Part shown: piece by piece, positions 7,789-16,508 of the stretch | How positions within the stretch are numbered: the first letter of the stretch is position 1 | Layout: each line of letters starts with the position of its first letter | DNA from: Bacillota bacterium | GTDB lineage: Bacteria; Bacillota; UBA4882; UBA8346 | Reading direction: 5' to 3' | DNA: 62,212 bases | NCBI GenBank assembly: GCA_023435565.1 | Contig: JAEYRN010000031.1 | Coordinates: forward strand, 1-62,212 | Notes under the pieces: model-generated | The model's input: only the letters and a program-made list of their open reading frames with translations | Database searches by the model: none | What the model was told of the DNA's origin: nothing | Position numbers and translations under genes: made by a program

Positions 7789-7808
7789 GTCAGTCAGGGA
7801 TGACTGAC
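7789..7808. terminator. Hairpin at end of RDD gene
   Basis: GTCAGTCA (7789-7796) and TGACTGAC (7801-7808) form a perfect 8-bp stem with a GGGA loop, three bases beyond the stop codon of the minus-strand RDD gene. No T-run follows on either strand, so it may be an mRNA-end stabiliser or a weak terminator between convergent genes. Confidence 0.45.
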
Positions 7809-7810
7809 CC

Positions 7811-8554
7811 CTAGTATTTTAGATCTTTGATCTCCCATTCCGAGCCCTTATTCTTTTCAAGTTGTACAAACACTGTTAAATCCTTTTTTTCACCTTTAAC
7901 TTCGATATATAACTCAGCTATACCATGACCATTTGAGGTATTTATGCTTCCACCGGGAAAATATCCATAACCAATAATTCTCCCAATATCATTTTTTATA
8001 TCTTCTTGGCTCTCAATATACTTAATTGCAGTTTTATAGGAATTATCGTTCCTTATAATTTGAGTAATACCAATAAATAATAATGAAACGAATAAAACAA
8101 AAGCTAATATCGCAACAATAAGAACTCTCAAAAATACTTTCTCTCTATATTCGATAACTTTTGTCTCGCCTAATTTGTCCCCTAATTTTCTATTTTCTTT
8201 ATTAACAAGCATTGCTATGAATTCAACCGGCCATATAAAAGTCAATATATTTCGAAGAATTAAATGAGAAACCGGAGGAATATCCTCTATATCCTCATAA
8301 TCCCTAACATAAAGACCAAATAATACTTTACCTATACTTCTCCCTCTAATTACATCCTTAAGCAAATATGCCAAAATACCAATTGCCATAATAGAGAAGA
8401 CCAAATTAAGCATAGTAGAGGGGTCATCCATCAGCCTATTGAAATTTAAATAGAATGGTATCATTGCCACAAAACATATAATCGAATGATCTATAATTAA
8501 AGCGCAAACTCTCCTTACTATAACTGATCCTTTACTTGCTAAAACCTTTTCCAA
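7811..8554 (-). CDS. RDD family membrane protein with extracytoplasmic C-domain
   Basis: A 247-residue protein. Residues 10-120 form an RDD domain: the early Arg in VIVRRVCALIIDH with a following Asp, hydrophobic spans, and the conserved RSIGKVLFGL and DYEDIEDIP region. A further transmembrane span (LRVLIVAILAFVLFVSLLFIG) leads to a soluble C-terminal domain of about 80 residues ending in beta strands. RDD proteins are small transport or envelope proteins of poorly known role. The start is TTG 8554, supported by GGGGGA upstream; the nearby ATG is out of frame. It is transcribed away from two palindromic sites at 8686-8720 that may control it. Confidence 0.75.
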   Translation of the reverse strand: MEKVLASKGSVIVRRVCALIIDHSIICFVAMIPFYLNFNRLMDDPSTMLNLVFSIMAIGILAYLLKDVIRGRSIGKVLFGLYVRDYEDIEDIPPVSHLILRNILTFIWPVEFIAMLVNKENRKLGDKLGETKVIEYREKVFLRVLIVAILAFVLFVSLLFIGITQIIRNDNSYKTAIKYIESQEDIKNDIGRIIGYGYFPGGSINTSNGHGIAELYIEVKGEKKDLTVFVQLEKNKGSEWEIKDLKY

Positions 8555-8685
8555 TATCCATTCCCCCTTTTAAATGACCTTTTATAACGAATTACTGAAT
8601 TCAAGATAAGTTAAATTTTATTACATTAACCTACCATCGCTTACCAGTACCAATATTTTATCCTTTTACCCTACTTACTGTATAT

Positions 8686-8720
8686 ATGATATTTGTCATC
8701 AAAAGCATGACATTTGTCAT
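8686..8720. promoter_or_regulatory. Tandem palindromic operator candidates
   Basis: Two near-identical 14-bp palindromes, ATGATATTTGTCAT (8686-8699) and ATGACATTTGTCAT (8707-8720), have centres 21 bp apart, so they lie on the same DNA face. The consensus is ATGACA-TT-TGTCAT. They sit between the end of the SDR gene and the start of the RDD gene, about 130-165 bp upstream of the latter. They look like a double binding site for a dimeric repressor. The regulator is unknown. Confidence 0.5.
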
Positions 8721-8756
8721 TTTAAAACGAATTACTTTTTATATCTTGATTATCAA

Positions 8757-9497
8757 TTAATTGTTTTTCATGATCCGTTCGGCCACATACGGCAAAAATC
8801 GTTGCATCCATTGAAGTAATCTGATTTTGCCAATCGGTACTTCATATTTATCCCTGACAAAACAGTAAATAAACTCATCCGCCAGGCGTTCCGCTGAAAT
8901 CTTTTTACGGTTCTGCCCATGGCCTGCTGTCATGGCCGTATCAACCAATGGCGGAATTATCTCAAACACTTTCACTGACGAATGCTCCAACTGATAACGC
9001 AAAGCTTTTGAGAATATGTGTAAACCCGCTTTCGTCCCACAATAGACAGGAGCCGAACGTTTCGGAACAAGACCTAAACCCGACGATACATTGATAATAG
9101 CTGCTTCCGGATGTTGCTGCAACACCGGCAATAACTTGGCGCATAAATCAATCGGCGCTAAAAAATTAGTTTCAATCTCCTCCCGAATGCACCCTTCGGT
9201 AGCTGCTCCTTCCGGGAACGAATATTGGTATTGAATACCGGCATTATTTATCAGCATATTTAACTTTGGATGTTTCTCGCGAACCACAGCAACCAGTTTC
9301 TCACGCTCATCATTTCGGCTGATGTCACATTGATACACCACAATAGCAGGATACTTGCCGCGAAGATTATCAAGTTTTTGGGAATCCCGTCCCACAATAA
9401 TGAGATCGTTACCATGGGCCAAAAAACGTTCCGCCAGAGCAAGACCGATGCCCGATGTCCCTCCGGTAATCAGTATCGTATGCCCATTAAGTCTCAT
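8757..9497 (-). CDS. SDR family oxidoreductase (DltE-like)
   Basis: A 246-residue classical short-chain dehydrogenase. The NAD(P)-binding motif TGGTSGIG covers residues 11-18, NNAGI follows at about 84, and the catalytic Ser138/139, Tyr152 and Lys156 (VYCGTKAG) are all present. The substrate-side segment EIIPPLVDTAMTAG and the ending resemble the DltE/YdfG-like group of uncharacterised reductases. Translation starts one base before the end of the upstream HXXEE gene (TAATG overlap) with GAGGAG ahead of it, so the two form an operon. The substrate is unknown. Confidence 0.85.
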   Translation of the reverse strand: MRLNGHTILITGGTSGIGLALAERFLAHGNDLIIVGRDSQKLDNLRGKYPAIVVYQCDISRNDEREKLVAVVREKHPKLNMLINNAGIQYQYSFPEGAATEGCIREEIETNFLAPIDLCAKLLPVLQQHPEAAIINVSSGLGLVPKRSAPVYCGTKAGLHIFSKALRYQLEHSSVKVFEIIPPLVDTAMTAGHGQNRKKISAERLADEFIYCFVRDKYEVPIGKIRLLQWMQRFLPYVAERIMKNN

Positions 9498-10072
9498 TAA
9501 ATCTCCTCACTCTCATTCCTTTGCTTATTATCTTTAATTAATTTCCTCAATATTTTCTCTATTTTGATAAAGAAATGGTGGACTTTTCTCACTTCTGGAG
9601 TCATCTCTCCCTTTACCCTCATTGTTTCCCTGATTGGCAGAACGGTGAAAACAATAATCCCATAAAAAAGAGGGTTAAAATGAGTATTTTGGACCAATTC
9701 GATATTTACAAATATAGTAACTAAGAAACTAAGAATCCCCGTTATTAAACCGAGAGAATAGGCCCGTAATTGCACAGTCCATATGATATGCTGGACCAAA
9801 TTGAGAAAAATAAATGACGCCAAAAAGGCTACAATCAAGCTGTATAAAAATGTTTCATTTAAGACATAAGCTACATACGTAAGCAAAAAAGATACTAAAC
9901 TTAACACTACAATATGGATTCTAATACTGGTGTTTGTTGATTCGGGTAAATTCCGATAATACTTCTGATACCACTTCAAAATATTCCATTCTTCAATTTC
10001 ATGAATGCTAAATATTATGGGTATCAACCATATATAATTCAAGACATTATTAAGTTCGAAAATATTGCCCAT
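9497..10072 (-). CDS. HXXEE domain membrane protein
   Basis: A 191-residue integral membrane protein. Residues 24-28 (HEIEE) carry the His-x-x-Glu-Glu signature that names the HXXEE family, placed at the end of the first hydrophobic segment. Further spans follow at about 50-75, 78-97, 105-125 and 135-150, and the C-terminal 35 residues are charged. Conserved family elements such as NLVQHIIW and the Pro-containing PLFYGIIVFTVLP are visible. A metal-dependent intramembrane activity is possible from the HxxEE residues but is not established. It is the first gene of a unit with the SDR gene; GGGGGAAG precedes the ATG. Confidence 0.78.
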   Translation of the reverse strand: MGNIFELNNVLNYIWLIPIIFSIHEIEEWNILKWYQKYYRNLPESTNTSIRIHIVVLSLVSFLLTYVAYVLNETFLYSLIVAFLASFIFLNLVQHIIWTVQLRAYSLGLITGILSFLVTIFVNIELVQNTHFNPLFYGIIVFTVLPIRETMRVKGEMTPEVRKVHHFFIKIEKILRKLIKDNKQRNESEEI

Positions 10073-10126
10073 TAATTTCTTCCCCCTACAATATCTAAAA
10101 AACGGTTCAAATTCTCTTCCTGTTTG

Positions 10127-10501
10127 TTAATTGTTAATTCCTTTTTCTAGAGCATTCTCAATCGCTTTCTTCATTACAATACTGCTCTTTGTTGCTCCCG
10201 TTACTGCATCCACATCAAGACTTTGACTGTCTATGATTCTTTTAATCATTTCATCGGCCCCATAACCGGGACCATGGTTATGCTGAACAAGTTCGATATT
10301 TTTGATAATACCGTCTTTCACTTCCACATTAACCTTTGCTGTTGTTAATTCAAGCAAACATTCGCCGTAATAATCGCCGTCCCTGATATCCTTTAGATTA
10401 ATATCCGCTATCGATATCTCTTCTAATTGCCTGTCTTCCATTTTAAGCTTAACCCCCATAATAATTGAGCCAATAATAAAAATGATTAACATAATCTTCA
10501 T
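10127..10501 (-). CDS. FMN-binding domain protein, membrane anchored
   Basis: A 124-residue protein with one N-terminal hydrophobic anchor (MKIMLIIFIIGSIIMG) and an FMN-binding domain of the NqrC/RnfG type. In that family the Thr of a D-x-x-S/T-GAT-S/T motif carries covalently attached FMN; here it is DAVTGATKSS at about residues 98-107. DGDYYGECLLE and the central VEVKDGIIKNIEL are also typical. Start 10501 is chosen because AGGAG lies eight bases upstream, whereas the ATG at 10507 would be too close. It may shuttle electrons at the membrane. The Crp-like regulator gene lies upstream, 82 bp away. Confidence 0.82.
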   Translation of the reverse strand: MKIMLIIFIIGSIIMGVKLKMEDRQLEEISIADINLKDIRDGDYYGECLLELTTAKVNVEVKDGIIKNIELVQHNHGPGYGADEMIKRIIDSQSLDVDAVTGATKSSIVMKKAIENALEKGINN

Positions 10502-10582
10502 AATCATATCTCCTCTTTTAAATAAAAAAATTCCTTTCAAAGGAATTATACAGCAGGTTGGATTGATTGAAATTGATCTATG

Positions 10583-11173
10583 TTAATTTGGTCTCAAACT
10601 TGAACGAATCCTGCTTAATGATTCGGGAGTAATACCAAGATACGAAGCAATATAATGTTGATTTATTCTACCTTCAAGATCCGGAAAATCTTTCAAAAAT
10701 TGCAGATATCTTTCTTGAGCAGTATTTAACAATAATTCGGCTTCTCTTTTTTCTTTGAATATAAATAACATTGTGGCAAATTTTCTGGCGGCTATCTGCC
10801 AGCAAATATGGCTGTTTAAGAATTCACAGTAAGTGTTATAATCAACAACTAGTAGTCTTGTATCTTCCATTGCTTGAATATTGTATTTTGATTCTTCCCC
10901 GAGGACAAAAGCGCTAAAAGAGATGGCCGGAGTGTTTTCCAAAACAAAATGTTTGGTAATTTCCATTCCGTTTTGATTAATATAAAAAAGACGCAGCAAA
11001 CCCGATACATTTAGACCAATCCGTTTGGGGATTTCTCCCGCCCTTAAAAAATATTCATCTTTTCTAAGAGTGATGGATTTGGCGCGTTTCAGCAATTTGT
11101 TCCATTCTTCTTCGGGAATATCAGCGGCAATGCCCACTGAATCCGCTAATTGATTAAGGTAATTTGATTTCAT
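10583..11173 (-). CDS. Crp/Fnr family transcriptional regulator
   Basis: A 196-residue regulator with a cyclic-nucleotide-binding-like beta roll (about residues 20-115: ITLRKDEYFLRAGE, then GLNVSGLLRLFY and TRLLVVDYNTYCEF) and a C-terminal helix-turn-helix (INQHYIASYLGITPESLSRIRSSL, about 172-195). This is the subfamily with a short, late HTH found as CRP-like sensors in Firmicutes and Bacteroidetes. No cysteine cluster of the Fnr type is seen, and the exact cyclic nucleotide-binding Arg is not evident, so the ligand is unknown. GGGGTGA supports start 11173. The adjacent FMN-binding gene may be its target. Confidence 0.82.
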   Translation of the reverse strand: MKSNYLNQLADSVGIAADIPEEEWNKLLKRAKSITLRKDEYFLRAGEIPKRIGLNVSGLLRLFYINQNGMEITKHFVLENTPAISFSAFVLGEESKYNIQAMEDTRLLVVDYNTYCEFLNSHICWQIAARKFATMLFIFKEKREAELLLNTAQERYLQFLKDFPDLEGRINQHYIASYLGITPESLSRIRSSLRPN

Positions 11174-11228
11174 GAAATATGTCACCCCTACTAGCACAGA
11201 TACACGCAGGTAACCACTTTCATAATTG

Positions 11229-11345
11229 AAAGAATTGCATAATATTAAATTATAGCTTCAGCTCACATTATATTGATAGATACATCTGGGTTTGTCACTA
11301 TATATTGTGGCTGAAGGGTCAACAAAGGTAATTATGCAATTCTCA
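11229..11345. repeat. PR palindromic element, copy A (inverted orientation)
   Basis: Terminal arms AGAATTGCATAAT (11231-11243) and ATTATGCAATTCT (11331-11343) enclose an inner hairpin (CTTCAGCTCACA..TGTGGCTGAAG) and a conserved loop GATACATCTGGGTTTGTCAC. Relative to copies B and C it is inverted. The octamer CATAATTG flanks it on both sides (11221-11228 and 11344-11351) and could be a target site duplication. The right end supplies the stop codon of the acetyltransferase gene at 11343. Confidence 0.8.
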
Positions 11346-11789
11346 TAATTGGTTACATACCATAAATATATTTGACTGGCTTATATGAAAATTATTTTTC
11401 TTATAAAACATTTCGGCTGGAATACCTTTTTCTGTTATTAATACAATCCCTTTAATCCCTTGTTCAACCAAGTTTTTCTTAACAAAATCCATAAATTGCG
11501 TCCCTATTCCTTGGCCTTGTAAATCGTTATCAATAAAAAATTCGTTCATATAATAACTCTTCCCACTCCACCATGAACGCTTATGGCCCAAACAAACTCC
11601 AATTATTTTTAAATCCTTACATGCTATGTAACCAGTAAAGACCGGGTTGTTAATAAATTCAAGCAAATAATCTCTGGCTTGTTCAAATGATTCCCATTTA
11701 TCATTCCATGGTTCTACAGAATATACTTTTATAAATAAATCAGTACATTCATCAAGGTAACTATCTTCAAATTTTTTATATTCCAACAT
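11343..11789 (-). CDS. GNAT family N-acetyltransferase
   Basis: A 148-residue GNAT protein, compatible with aminoglycoside 6'-type or generic acetyltransferases. The acetyl-CoA loop is DNDLQGQGIGTQFMDFVKK (Q-x-x-G-I-G), with the preceding strand MNEFFID and the C-terminal AEMFYKKNNFH element. The N-terminal FIKVYSVEPWNDKWESFEQA resembles the AAC(6')-like subgroup that opens with a conserved W-x-x-x-W-S pattern, but the substrate is not assignable. GGGGGT lies upstream of the ATG. The 3' end runs into PR element copy A, so the last residues (NQL) may derive from the inserted element. Confidence 0.85.
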   Translation of the reverse strand: MLEYKKFEDSYLDECTDLFIKVYSVEPWNDKWESFEQARDYLLEFINNPVFTGYIACKDLKIIGVCLGHKRSWWSGKSYYMNEFFIDNDLQGQGIGTQFMDFVKKNLVEQGIKGIVLITEKGIPAEMFYKKNNFHISQSNIFMVCNQL

Positions 11790-11824
11790 TTCGATTTACC
11801 CCCACAAGATTTTAACCGGCGGCC

Positions 11825-13363
11825 CTAGCAAGAGTTTTTATTGTGATTGATAATCATTTTTGATACACGCCAGGTGCCTTCCACGGCATTGTTGACCCCG
11901 GCGCCGCTCTCACTTTGGGCGCCAATAAACCACAATCCCTCAATGGGCGTACGATGGGGAACGGTTTTTTTATTCATCACCGGCGCACACCCGCCAAAGG
12001 AATGATGCTGCTGTAAGGTAATTTTTCTGAAGTCCTCAGGGGTTAATATCTCCATCTCCACGATATGGTCCTTTAGTCCCGGTATCTTCTCCTCAGCCAA
12101 ATCCAGCAGCTTCTCCGCCATTATTTCCTTCTGGTCGGCCCATTCATAGCCCGACACCCGGTTCGGAGCCACCGTATACAGTGTTACCGCATAACGGCCC
12201 TCCGGAGCGGATTGCGGAGAGTATATGGTTGGGTTACAAATCAAAAATCCGTCCCGGCCTTCATGGTAAATGCCCTTTGTCAAATTATCCACCCCGCCGG
12301 ATATATCATAGGTAAGATAAAAGTAGTTGACACCCGACTCCAGGTATTGGGAGGGATCGATATCAAGTCCCAACTGAAGCATAAAAATCGACTCCATCAT
12401 CGGTAGGTTATCAATAATCTCTTGAAAACTACCGTCCAACTCCCCCGGTTCAAGCAGCTTGTTGAAAGTCTCCTTAGCGCCGCCGCTGGCAATGACGATA
12501 TCTCCTTCCTGAACAGTACCGTCGGCTAGCTCGATCCCTACCACCCTTTTACCCCGGGTCTTAATGGCAACGACTTCACACTTGGTATGTATCTGTCCCC
12601 CATGAGCGCGGATTACTTCGGCCAACAGGTTAACCAATGTACGGCAGCCGCCGTCGATATATGAATAACTGGGCTGCCGTCCGCACCATGATAATTTCAG
12701 CGGTACTCTACAGTCAAAGGCAGGCTCAGGATTGACCAGGGCAACCCCCAGCCCTTGAAATTCCTCCGGCCTTACCACGAAATCAGCCAGAATGGACGTT
12801 AAGGCAGCTTTGATCTCCGGGCTCTCAAAATAATAATCCATCAATTGTTTTGCTGACCATTTCACCTTGGAAAGCAGGGGCAAAAGCTTCGCATACATCG
12901 CCATTTTATAAAAGACTGCCTTTATTCCCTCGGATTCCCCTCCGAGTCTGGCTAGGGTAACGATCTCCATCATCCTCTTGTAATAACGGAAATATTTTTT
13001 AATACCCCGTTTTTCCCATGGGAATTGCCGGATGAAGAAGTCCCTCCGCCACCAAGCGCCATGGTACTCCTCAGGAGGCTTGATTGTAAAGTCGGGAAAG
13101 ACATAGATGCGATCTGCGGGTATGATTTTCAACTTATCACGAAGACCCAACTCGTCGATGACCTTACCGGCCTGTTCACCGGGTCCCAATCCTTCCAGGA
13201 TAAGCTGGCCCAGATCCCAGTGATATCCGTTTTTATGAAGCCCCCCTGTTACCCCGCCAATATCCTCATTCTGCTCATACAAGTGCGCCTCATAACCACT
13301 CTTTGACAAGAGGGCCCCCATTACCAATCCCGAAATACCCGTTCCAATAATATTTACCCGCAT
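11825..13363 (-). CDS. FAD-dependent CrtI-like oxidoreductase
   Basis: A 512-residue flavoprotein of the phytoene desaturase/carotenoid isomerase (CrtI/CrtISO) superfamily. The N-terminal dinucleotide fold is clear (NIIGTGISGLVMGALLSKSG, then E-x-x-x-x-GG as YEQNEDIGGVTGG). A second FAD contact is EGDIVIASGGAKETF, and the C-terminal GLWFIGAQSESGAGVNNAVEGTWRV matches the family end that holds the flavin. Prokaryotic members include desaturases, ketolases and all-trans-retinol saturase-like enzymes; the substrate here is open. Start 13363 has AGGAGG seven bases upstream. No carotenoid synthesis genes are nearby, which argues against assigning a carotenoid step. Confidence 0.82.
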   Translation of the reverse strand: MRVNIIGTGISGLVMGALLSKSGYEAHLYEQNEDIGGVTGGLHKNGYHWDLGQLILEGLGPGEQAGKVIDELGLRDKLKIIPADRIYVFPDFTIKPPEEYHGAWWRRDFFIRQFPWEKRGIKKYFRYYKRMMEIVTLARLGGESEGIKAVFYKMAMYAKLLPLLSKVKWSAKQLMDYYFESPEIKAALTSILADFVVRPEEFQGLGVALVNPEPAFDCRVPLKLSWCGRQPSYSYIDGGCRTLVNLLAEVIRAHGGQIHTKCEVVAIKTRGKRVVGIELADGTVQEGDIVIASGGAKETFNKLLEPGELDGSFQEIIDNLPMMESIFMLQLGLDIDPSQYLESGVNYFYLTYDISGGVDNLTKGIYHEGRDGFLICNPTIYSPQSAPEGRYAVTLYTVAPNRVSGYEWADQKEIMAEKLLDLAEEKIPGLKDHIVEMEILTPEDFRKITLQQHHSFGGCAPVMNKKTVPHRTPIEGLWFIGAQSESGAGVNNAVEGTWRVSKMIINHNKNSC

Positions 13364-13418
13364 CAGCTTTCCTCCTTTCAATGACAAAAGGATCGTTTAT
13401 GCATTATGCTTCCGGCTA

Positions 13419-14225
13419 CTAGTTATACAAATTTAACGACTCTAATATATCGATAGTTATTTCTTTAGCCTTATACCCTGTTGCATCTTTTTGAGCTAAA
13501 ATATTAGTTGCAAAATAATAATTATTGTCGCCCTTTTGGAGCGCGCCTACAAACCAACCTAACTTATTATTGCTAGCTCCGGTTTTACCGGAAAAAACAT
13601 ATTTATCATTAGACTCTAAGATGAGTATATCTCTTACCATGCTCGTATTTTCCGAACCAAATGGTAAATCATTGTGATATAACTTTTTCAATAACTCAAC
13701 CTGTTCTCTACCACTGATTTTCAAGGAAGACCCTAACCAAAATATCCTAATTCCACCCGTAATATCTTTGTTTCCATATTCAATTCTGTTCAGGTAATCC
13801 TGCATTCTTTCTTCTCCAATATCTTGAGCCAATCTTTGGTAATACCACACTACGGAATTTGCTATTGCAGTTTCTAATGTGTGATCCCTATTCCAAGAAT
13901 CAATAGGATAGTTCGTACCATCCCAACTATATGTATAATTCTTGCCCTTTATCACTCCTGTTTCCAAACCTATTAATGAGTTAACGATTTTAAACGTTGA
14001 GCAAGGTGATAATCTTTCATTAACCTGTTCTTCATTATATATATAATAGCTATCACTGCTGTCATCATATAAGATAAAACTACCTTGATAATCTTTAAAA
14101 AATTCATCCTTTAATTCAAGATGTTTTATTTCACTATTCTTGCTTTCAACAACTCCATAGCTAACTCCAAAAATTAAGCTTACAATAATACATAAGAAAA
14201 ATATTAATTTAACTTTATCCTTCAT
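13419..14225 (-). CDS. Class D (OXA-type) beta-lactamase
   Basis: A 268-residue serine beta-lactamase with an N-terminal signal or anchor (KVKLIFFLCIIVSLIFG). All class D motifs are present in order: S76-T-F-K79 (nucleophile and carboxylatable Lys), S124-V-V, Y150-G-N and K214-T-G, followed by WFVGAL. Class D enzymes hydrolyse penicillins and oxacillin-type drugs; this Gram-positive-type branch includes chromosomal enzymes of Firmicutes. Start 14225 lies eight bases after GGAGG; an earlier ATG is too close to that site. The gene begins 19 bp after the chloramphenicol acetyltransferase gene, so the two form a resistance operon. Active residues are intact. Confidence 0.9.
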   Translation of the reverse strand: MKDKVKLIFFLCIIVSLIFGVSYGVVESKNSEIKHLELKDEFFKDYQGSFILYDDSSDSYYIYNEEQVNERLSPCSTFKIVNSLIGLETGVIKGKNYTYSWDGTNYPIDSWNRDHTLETAIANSVVWYYQRLAQDIGEERMQDYLNRIEYGNKDITGGIRIFWLGSSLKISGREQVELLKKLYHNDLPFGSENTSMVRDILILESNDKYVFSGKTGASNNKLGWFVGALQKGDNNYYFATNILAQKDATGYKAKEITIDILESLNLYN

Positions 14226-14244
14226 TTTCATACCTCCACCTTTA

Positions 14245-14877
14245 CTATTTTGAATTATCGATAAAATCCTGTAAAGATGAGAAATACCTGCCGATATGTA
14301 TGCCATCAATTAAGGCGTGATTTACTTGTACCGAAAACGGTAATAAAACCTTGTTGTTTTCGGAAAAATATTTCCCCCAAGAGATTCTGGGCACGGAATC
14401 ATTTTTATTCAGCGAAATGGTATGGGATAAATGCGTAAAAGAAATCCAAGGAATACATGTTATATATATCAAATCATCTCTTCCGGCAAGCTTCGGCAGA
14501 TTAAAATAATCCTGCTGACTTTTTGATACCGCTTCAGCATATTTCACAAATTCAAATAGATCGTTTTTCATTTCAACTGTGACCAATTTAAATAAATCAT
14601 CTTCATCACCGTTTAAATCAGTAAATGAAGGATGAAGTATATCATGTAAGACAACTTGATTCTCTCTAATCCGGTAGCGAAAATCGACTATTTCATTTGC
14701 GGTATGAGTTACAGCATAAATCATTGCATAGTAAAACGAAATTTTTTTCATTCTTACAAAATCAAGAAATTTAGTGGCGTCAATATTGGCGCAAATATTA
14801 AATTGCGGGTAATCCATGCGGTGAAAAAAATTAAAATGTTCCTTCCTCTTCCAAGTATTTAAGTCGATGTACTCCAT
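14245..14877 (-). CDS. CatA-type chloramphenicol acetyltransferase
   Basis: A 210-residue protein of the CatA family, which acetylates the 3-hydroxyl of chloramphenicol using acetyl-CoA. The opening W-x-R-K-E-H-F and F-x-x-x-D-Y-P-x-F segments are typical. The catalytic His187 with D191 (QVNHALIDGIHIGRYF) aligns with the HHxxxDG motif of known enzymes, although the first His of that motif is Asn here, as in several Firmicute relatives. WISFTHLSH fits the chloramphenicol-pocket strand. AGGAGG precedes the ATG. It is the first gene of a unit with the class D beta-lactamase. Activity on chloramphenicol is likely but not proven by sequence. Confidence 0.87.
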   Translation of the reverse strand: MEYIDLNTWKRKEHFNFFHRMDYPQFNICANIDATKFLDFVRMKKISFYYAMIYAVTHTANEIVDFRYRIRENQVVLHDILHPSFTDLNGDEDDLFKLVTVEMKNDLFEFVKYAEAVSKSQQDYFNLPKLAGRDDLIYITCIPWISFTHLSHTISLNKNDSVPRISWGKYFSENNKVLLPFSVQVNHALIDGIHIGRYFSSLQDFIDNSK

Positions 14878-15212
14878 TTTTCCTCCTAATTCAATCCAGT
14901 TCCTTCACCTTGTATTGCTTTCCCTATCCCCATTTCACCGCAGATACCTTCGAGTATGGAGGCCTCGTATTATTGGAATAATTTTCTGTAAATTTCCTGA
15001 AAATCCTGGCACCGGAGGCGTTATTTGTATGTATGATAAGATTATTCATCTTAATGATAAAAATGTAACCATTCCAGTGACCTGGTTGTAAGAAGGAACC
15101 AAAGGTCCCTCCGATTTTGAAACGCCCATAAACGTTCCAAATTATCTTCAGGACCTCTAGCAGTTATACTGAACTTTTTTCAAACTTCACCCTTCACTCT
15201 TCAAACTTCTGA
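14878..15212. other. 335-bp spacer without a convincing gene
   Basis: Upstream region of the cat-bla operon and downstream of the aminotransferase. On the plus strand a GGAGG-preceded ATG at 15029 opens only 20 codons. No strong terminator or promoter consensus was seen on either strand. It probably holds the promoter of the cat-bla operon. Confidence 0.4.
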
Positions 15213-16448
15213 TCACGCCCCATAACACTCTTCCCTTTGCCGGTATCTCACTAAGAAACGCTCCATCCGTTCCAAAGCATCCTCCAGTTGCCCGACAGCC
15301 GGGAGGAAAACGATCCGGAAATGGTCCGGTTCCGGCCAGTTAAATCCGGTTCCCTGGACCAACAACACCTTCTCCTCCATTAATAAATCCTGAATGAATC
15401 GTTGGTCGTCCCGGATATTAAAGCACTTGACGTCAATTTTGGGGAAAAGGTATAAAGCGCCTTTCGGTTTCACGCAGGACAATCCGGGAATCCGGTTGAC
15501 CCTGTTCCAAGCATACTCCCGCTGCTCATAAAGGCGTCCCCCCGGTTTAGTAAGTTCTTTGATACTATCGAACCGATTCAAGGCAACCTCAATGGCATAT
15601 TGGGCCGGTACGTTACTGCATAAACGCATTGACGAAAGCATGTTCAATCCTTCAATATAGTCCCTGGCAACCGCCTTGTTGCCGCTGACCACCATCCAAC
15701 CAGCCCTAAACCCCGCTACCCGATGAGACTTGGACAGCCCGTTAAAAGTAATGAAGAGCGTTTCATCGGATAAGGAAGCAATCGAGGTGTGTTCCATCCC
15801 GTCATAAAGAATATTGTCATAAATCTCGTCGGCAAATATTATCAACTGATGAGCGACAGCCAAATCGACAATTTTGCGAAGAACGGATTCCGGATAAACC
15901 GCCCCGGTTGGATTATTGGGATTGATCACCACTATACCTTTGGTTTTGGGAGTAATCTTCTTTTCCAGATCCGTCAAATCCGGGTTCCAATCGGAGGCTT
16001 CGTCACAACGGTAGTGGACCGCTTTGCCCCCTCCCAGGTTAACCGCAGCAGTCCATAACGGATAGTCGGGAGCCGGAATCAAAATTTCATCCCCGTTATT
16101 AAGTAAACCTTGCATTACCATGACGATTAATTCACTAAGCCCGTTCCCAATGTAAATATCATCAACCCCAACTCCCCGGATCCCTTTTTTGACGGCATAG
16201 GTTATAATCGCTTTCCTTGCCGAAAGTATTCCTTTGGACTCGGAATAGCCATGGGCCTGAGTCAAATTTGAGTTCATCTGATTGATGAGATCAGCTGGGG
16301 CCTCAAACCCAAAGGGCGCAGGATTACCGATATTCAACTTCAGGATCTGATGACCGGCGGCCTCTAACTTTTGGGCTTCTTCCATCACCGGTCCGCGAAT
16401 ATCATAACAGACATTATCCAATTTGGATGATTTTTTAAAATGACGCAT
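15213..16448 (-). CDS. AlaA/AlaT-type aminotransferase
   Basis: A 411-residue fold-type I PLP aminotransferase. The Schiff-base lysine is K240 (FNGLSKSHRVAGFRAGW), the same position and context as E. coli AlaA. Other landmarks are INPNNPTGAVYP, ADEIYDNILYDG (the Asp binds the pyridine nitrogen), and FRIVFLP, whose Arg binds the substrate carboxylate. These enzymes make alanine from pyruvate and glutamate, among related reactions. Start 16448 (MRHFKKS) has GGAGGT eight bases upstream. The gene follows the MocR-type regulator by 60 bp in the same direction, so the regulator may control it. Confidence 0.88.
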   Translation of the reverse strand: MRHFKKSSKLDNVCYDIRGPVMEEAQKLEAAGHQILKLNIGNPAPFGFEAPADLINQMNSNLTQAHGYSESKGILSARKAIITYAVKKGIRGVGVDDIYIGNGLSELIVMVMQGLLNNGDEILIPAPDYPLWTAAVNLGGGKAVHYRCDEASDWNPDLTDLEKKITPKTKGIVVINPNNPTGAVYPESVLRKIVDLAVAHQLIIFADEIYDNILYDGMEHTSIASLSDETLFITFNGLSKSHRVAGFRAGWMVVSGNKAVARDYIEGLNMLSSMRLCSNVPAQYAIEVALNRFDSIKELTKPGGRLYEQREYAWNRVNRIPGLSCVKPKGALYLFPKIDVKCFNIRDDQRFIQDLLMEEKVLLVQGTGFNWPEPDHFRIVFLPAVGQLEDALERMERFLVRYRQREECYGA

Positions 16449-16508
16449 TAACATTACCTCCATCTGATAAATCTTAGCACAACCTCCCATAATTGTCACC
16501 TTACCTCT

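Noticed and set aside
15029..15091. 20-codon frame with GGAGG in front, between cat and the aminotransferase
   Set aside because: Too short to support and not recognisable as a leader peptide; no attenuator hairpins follow in the right direction.
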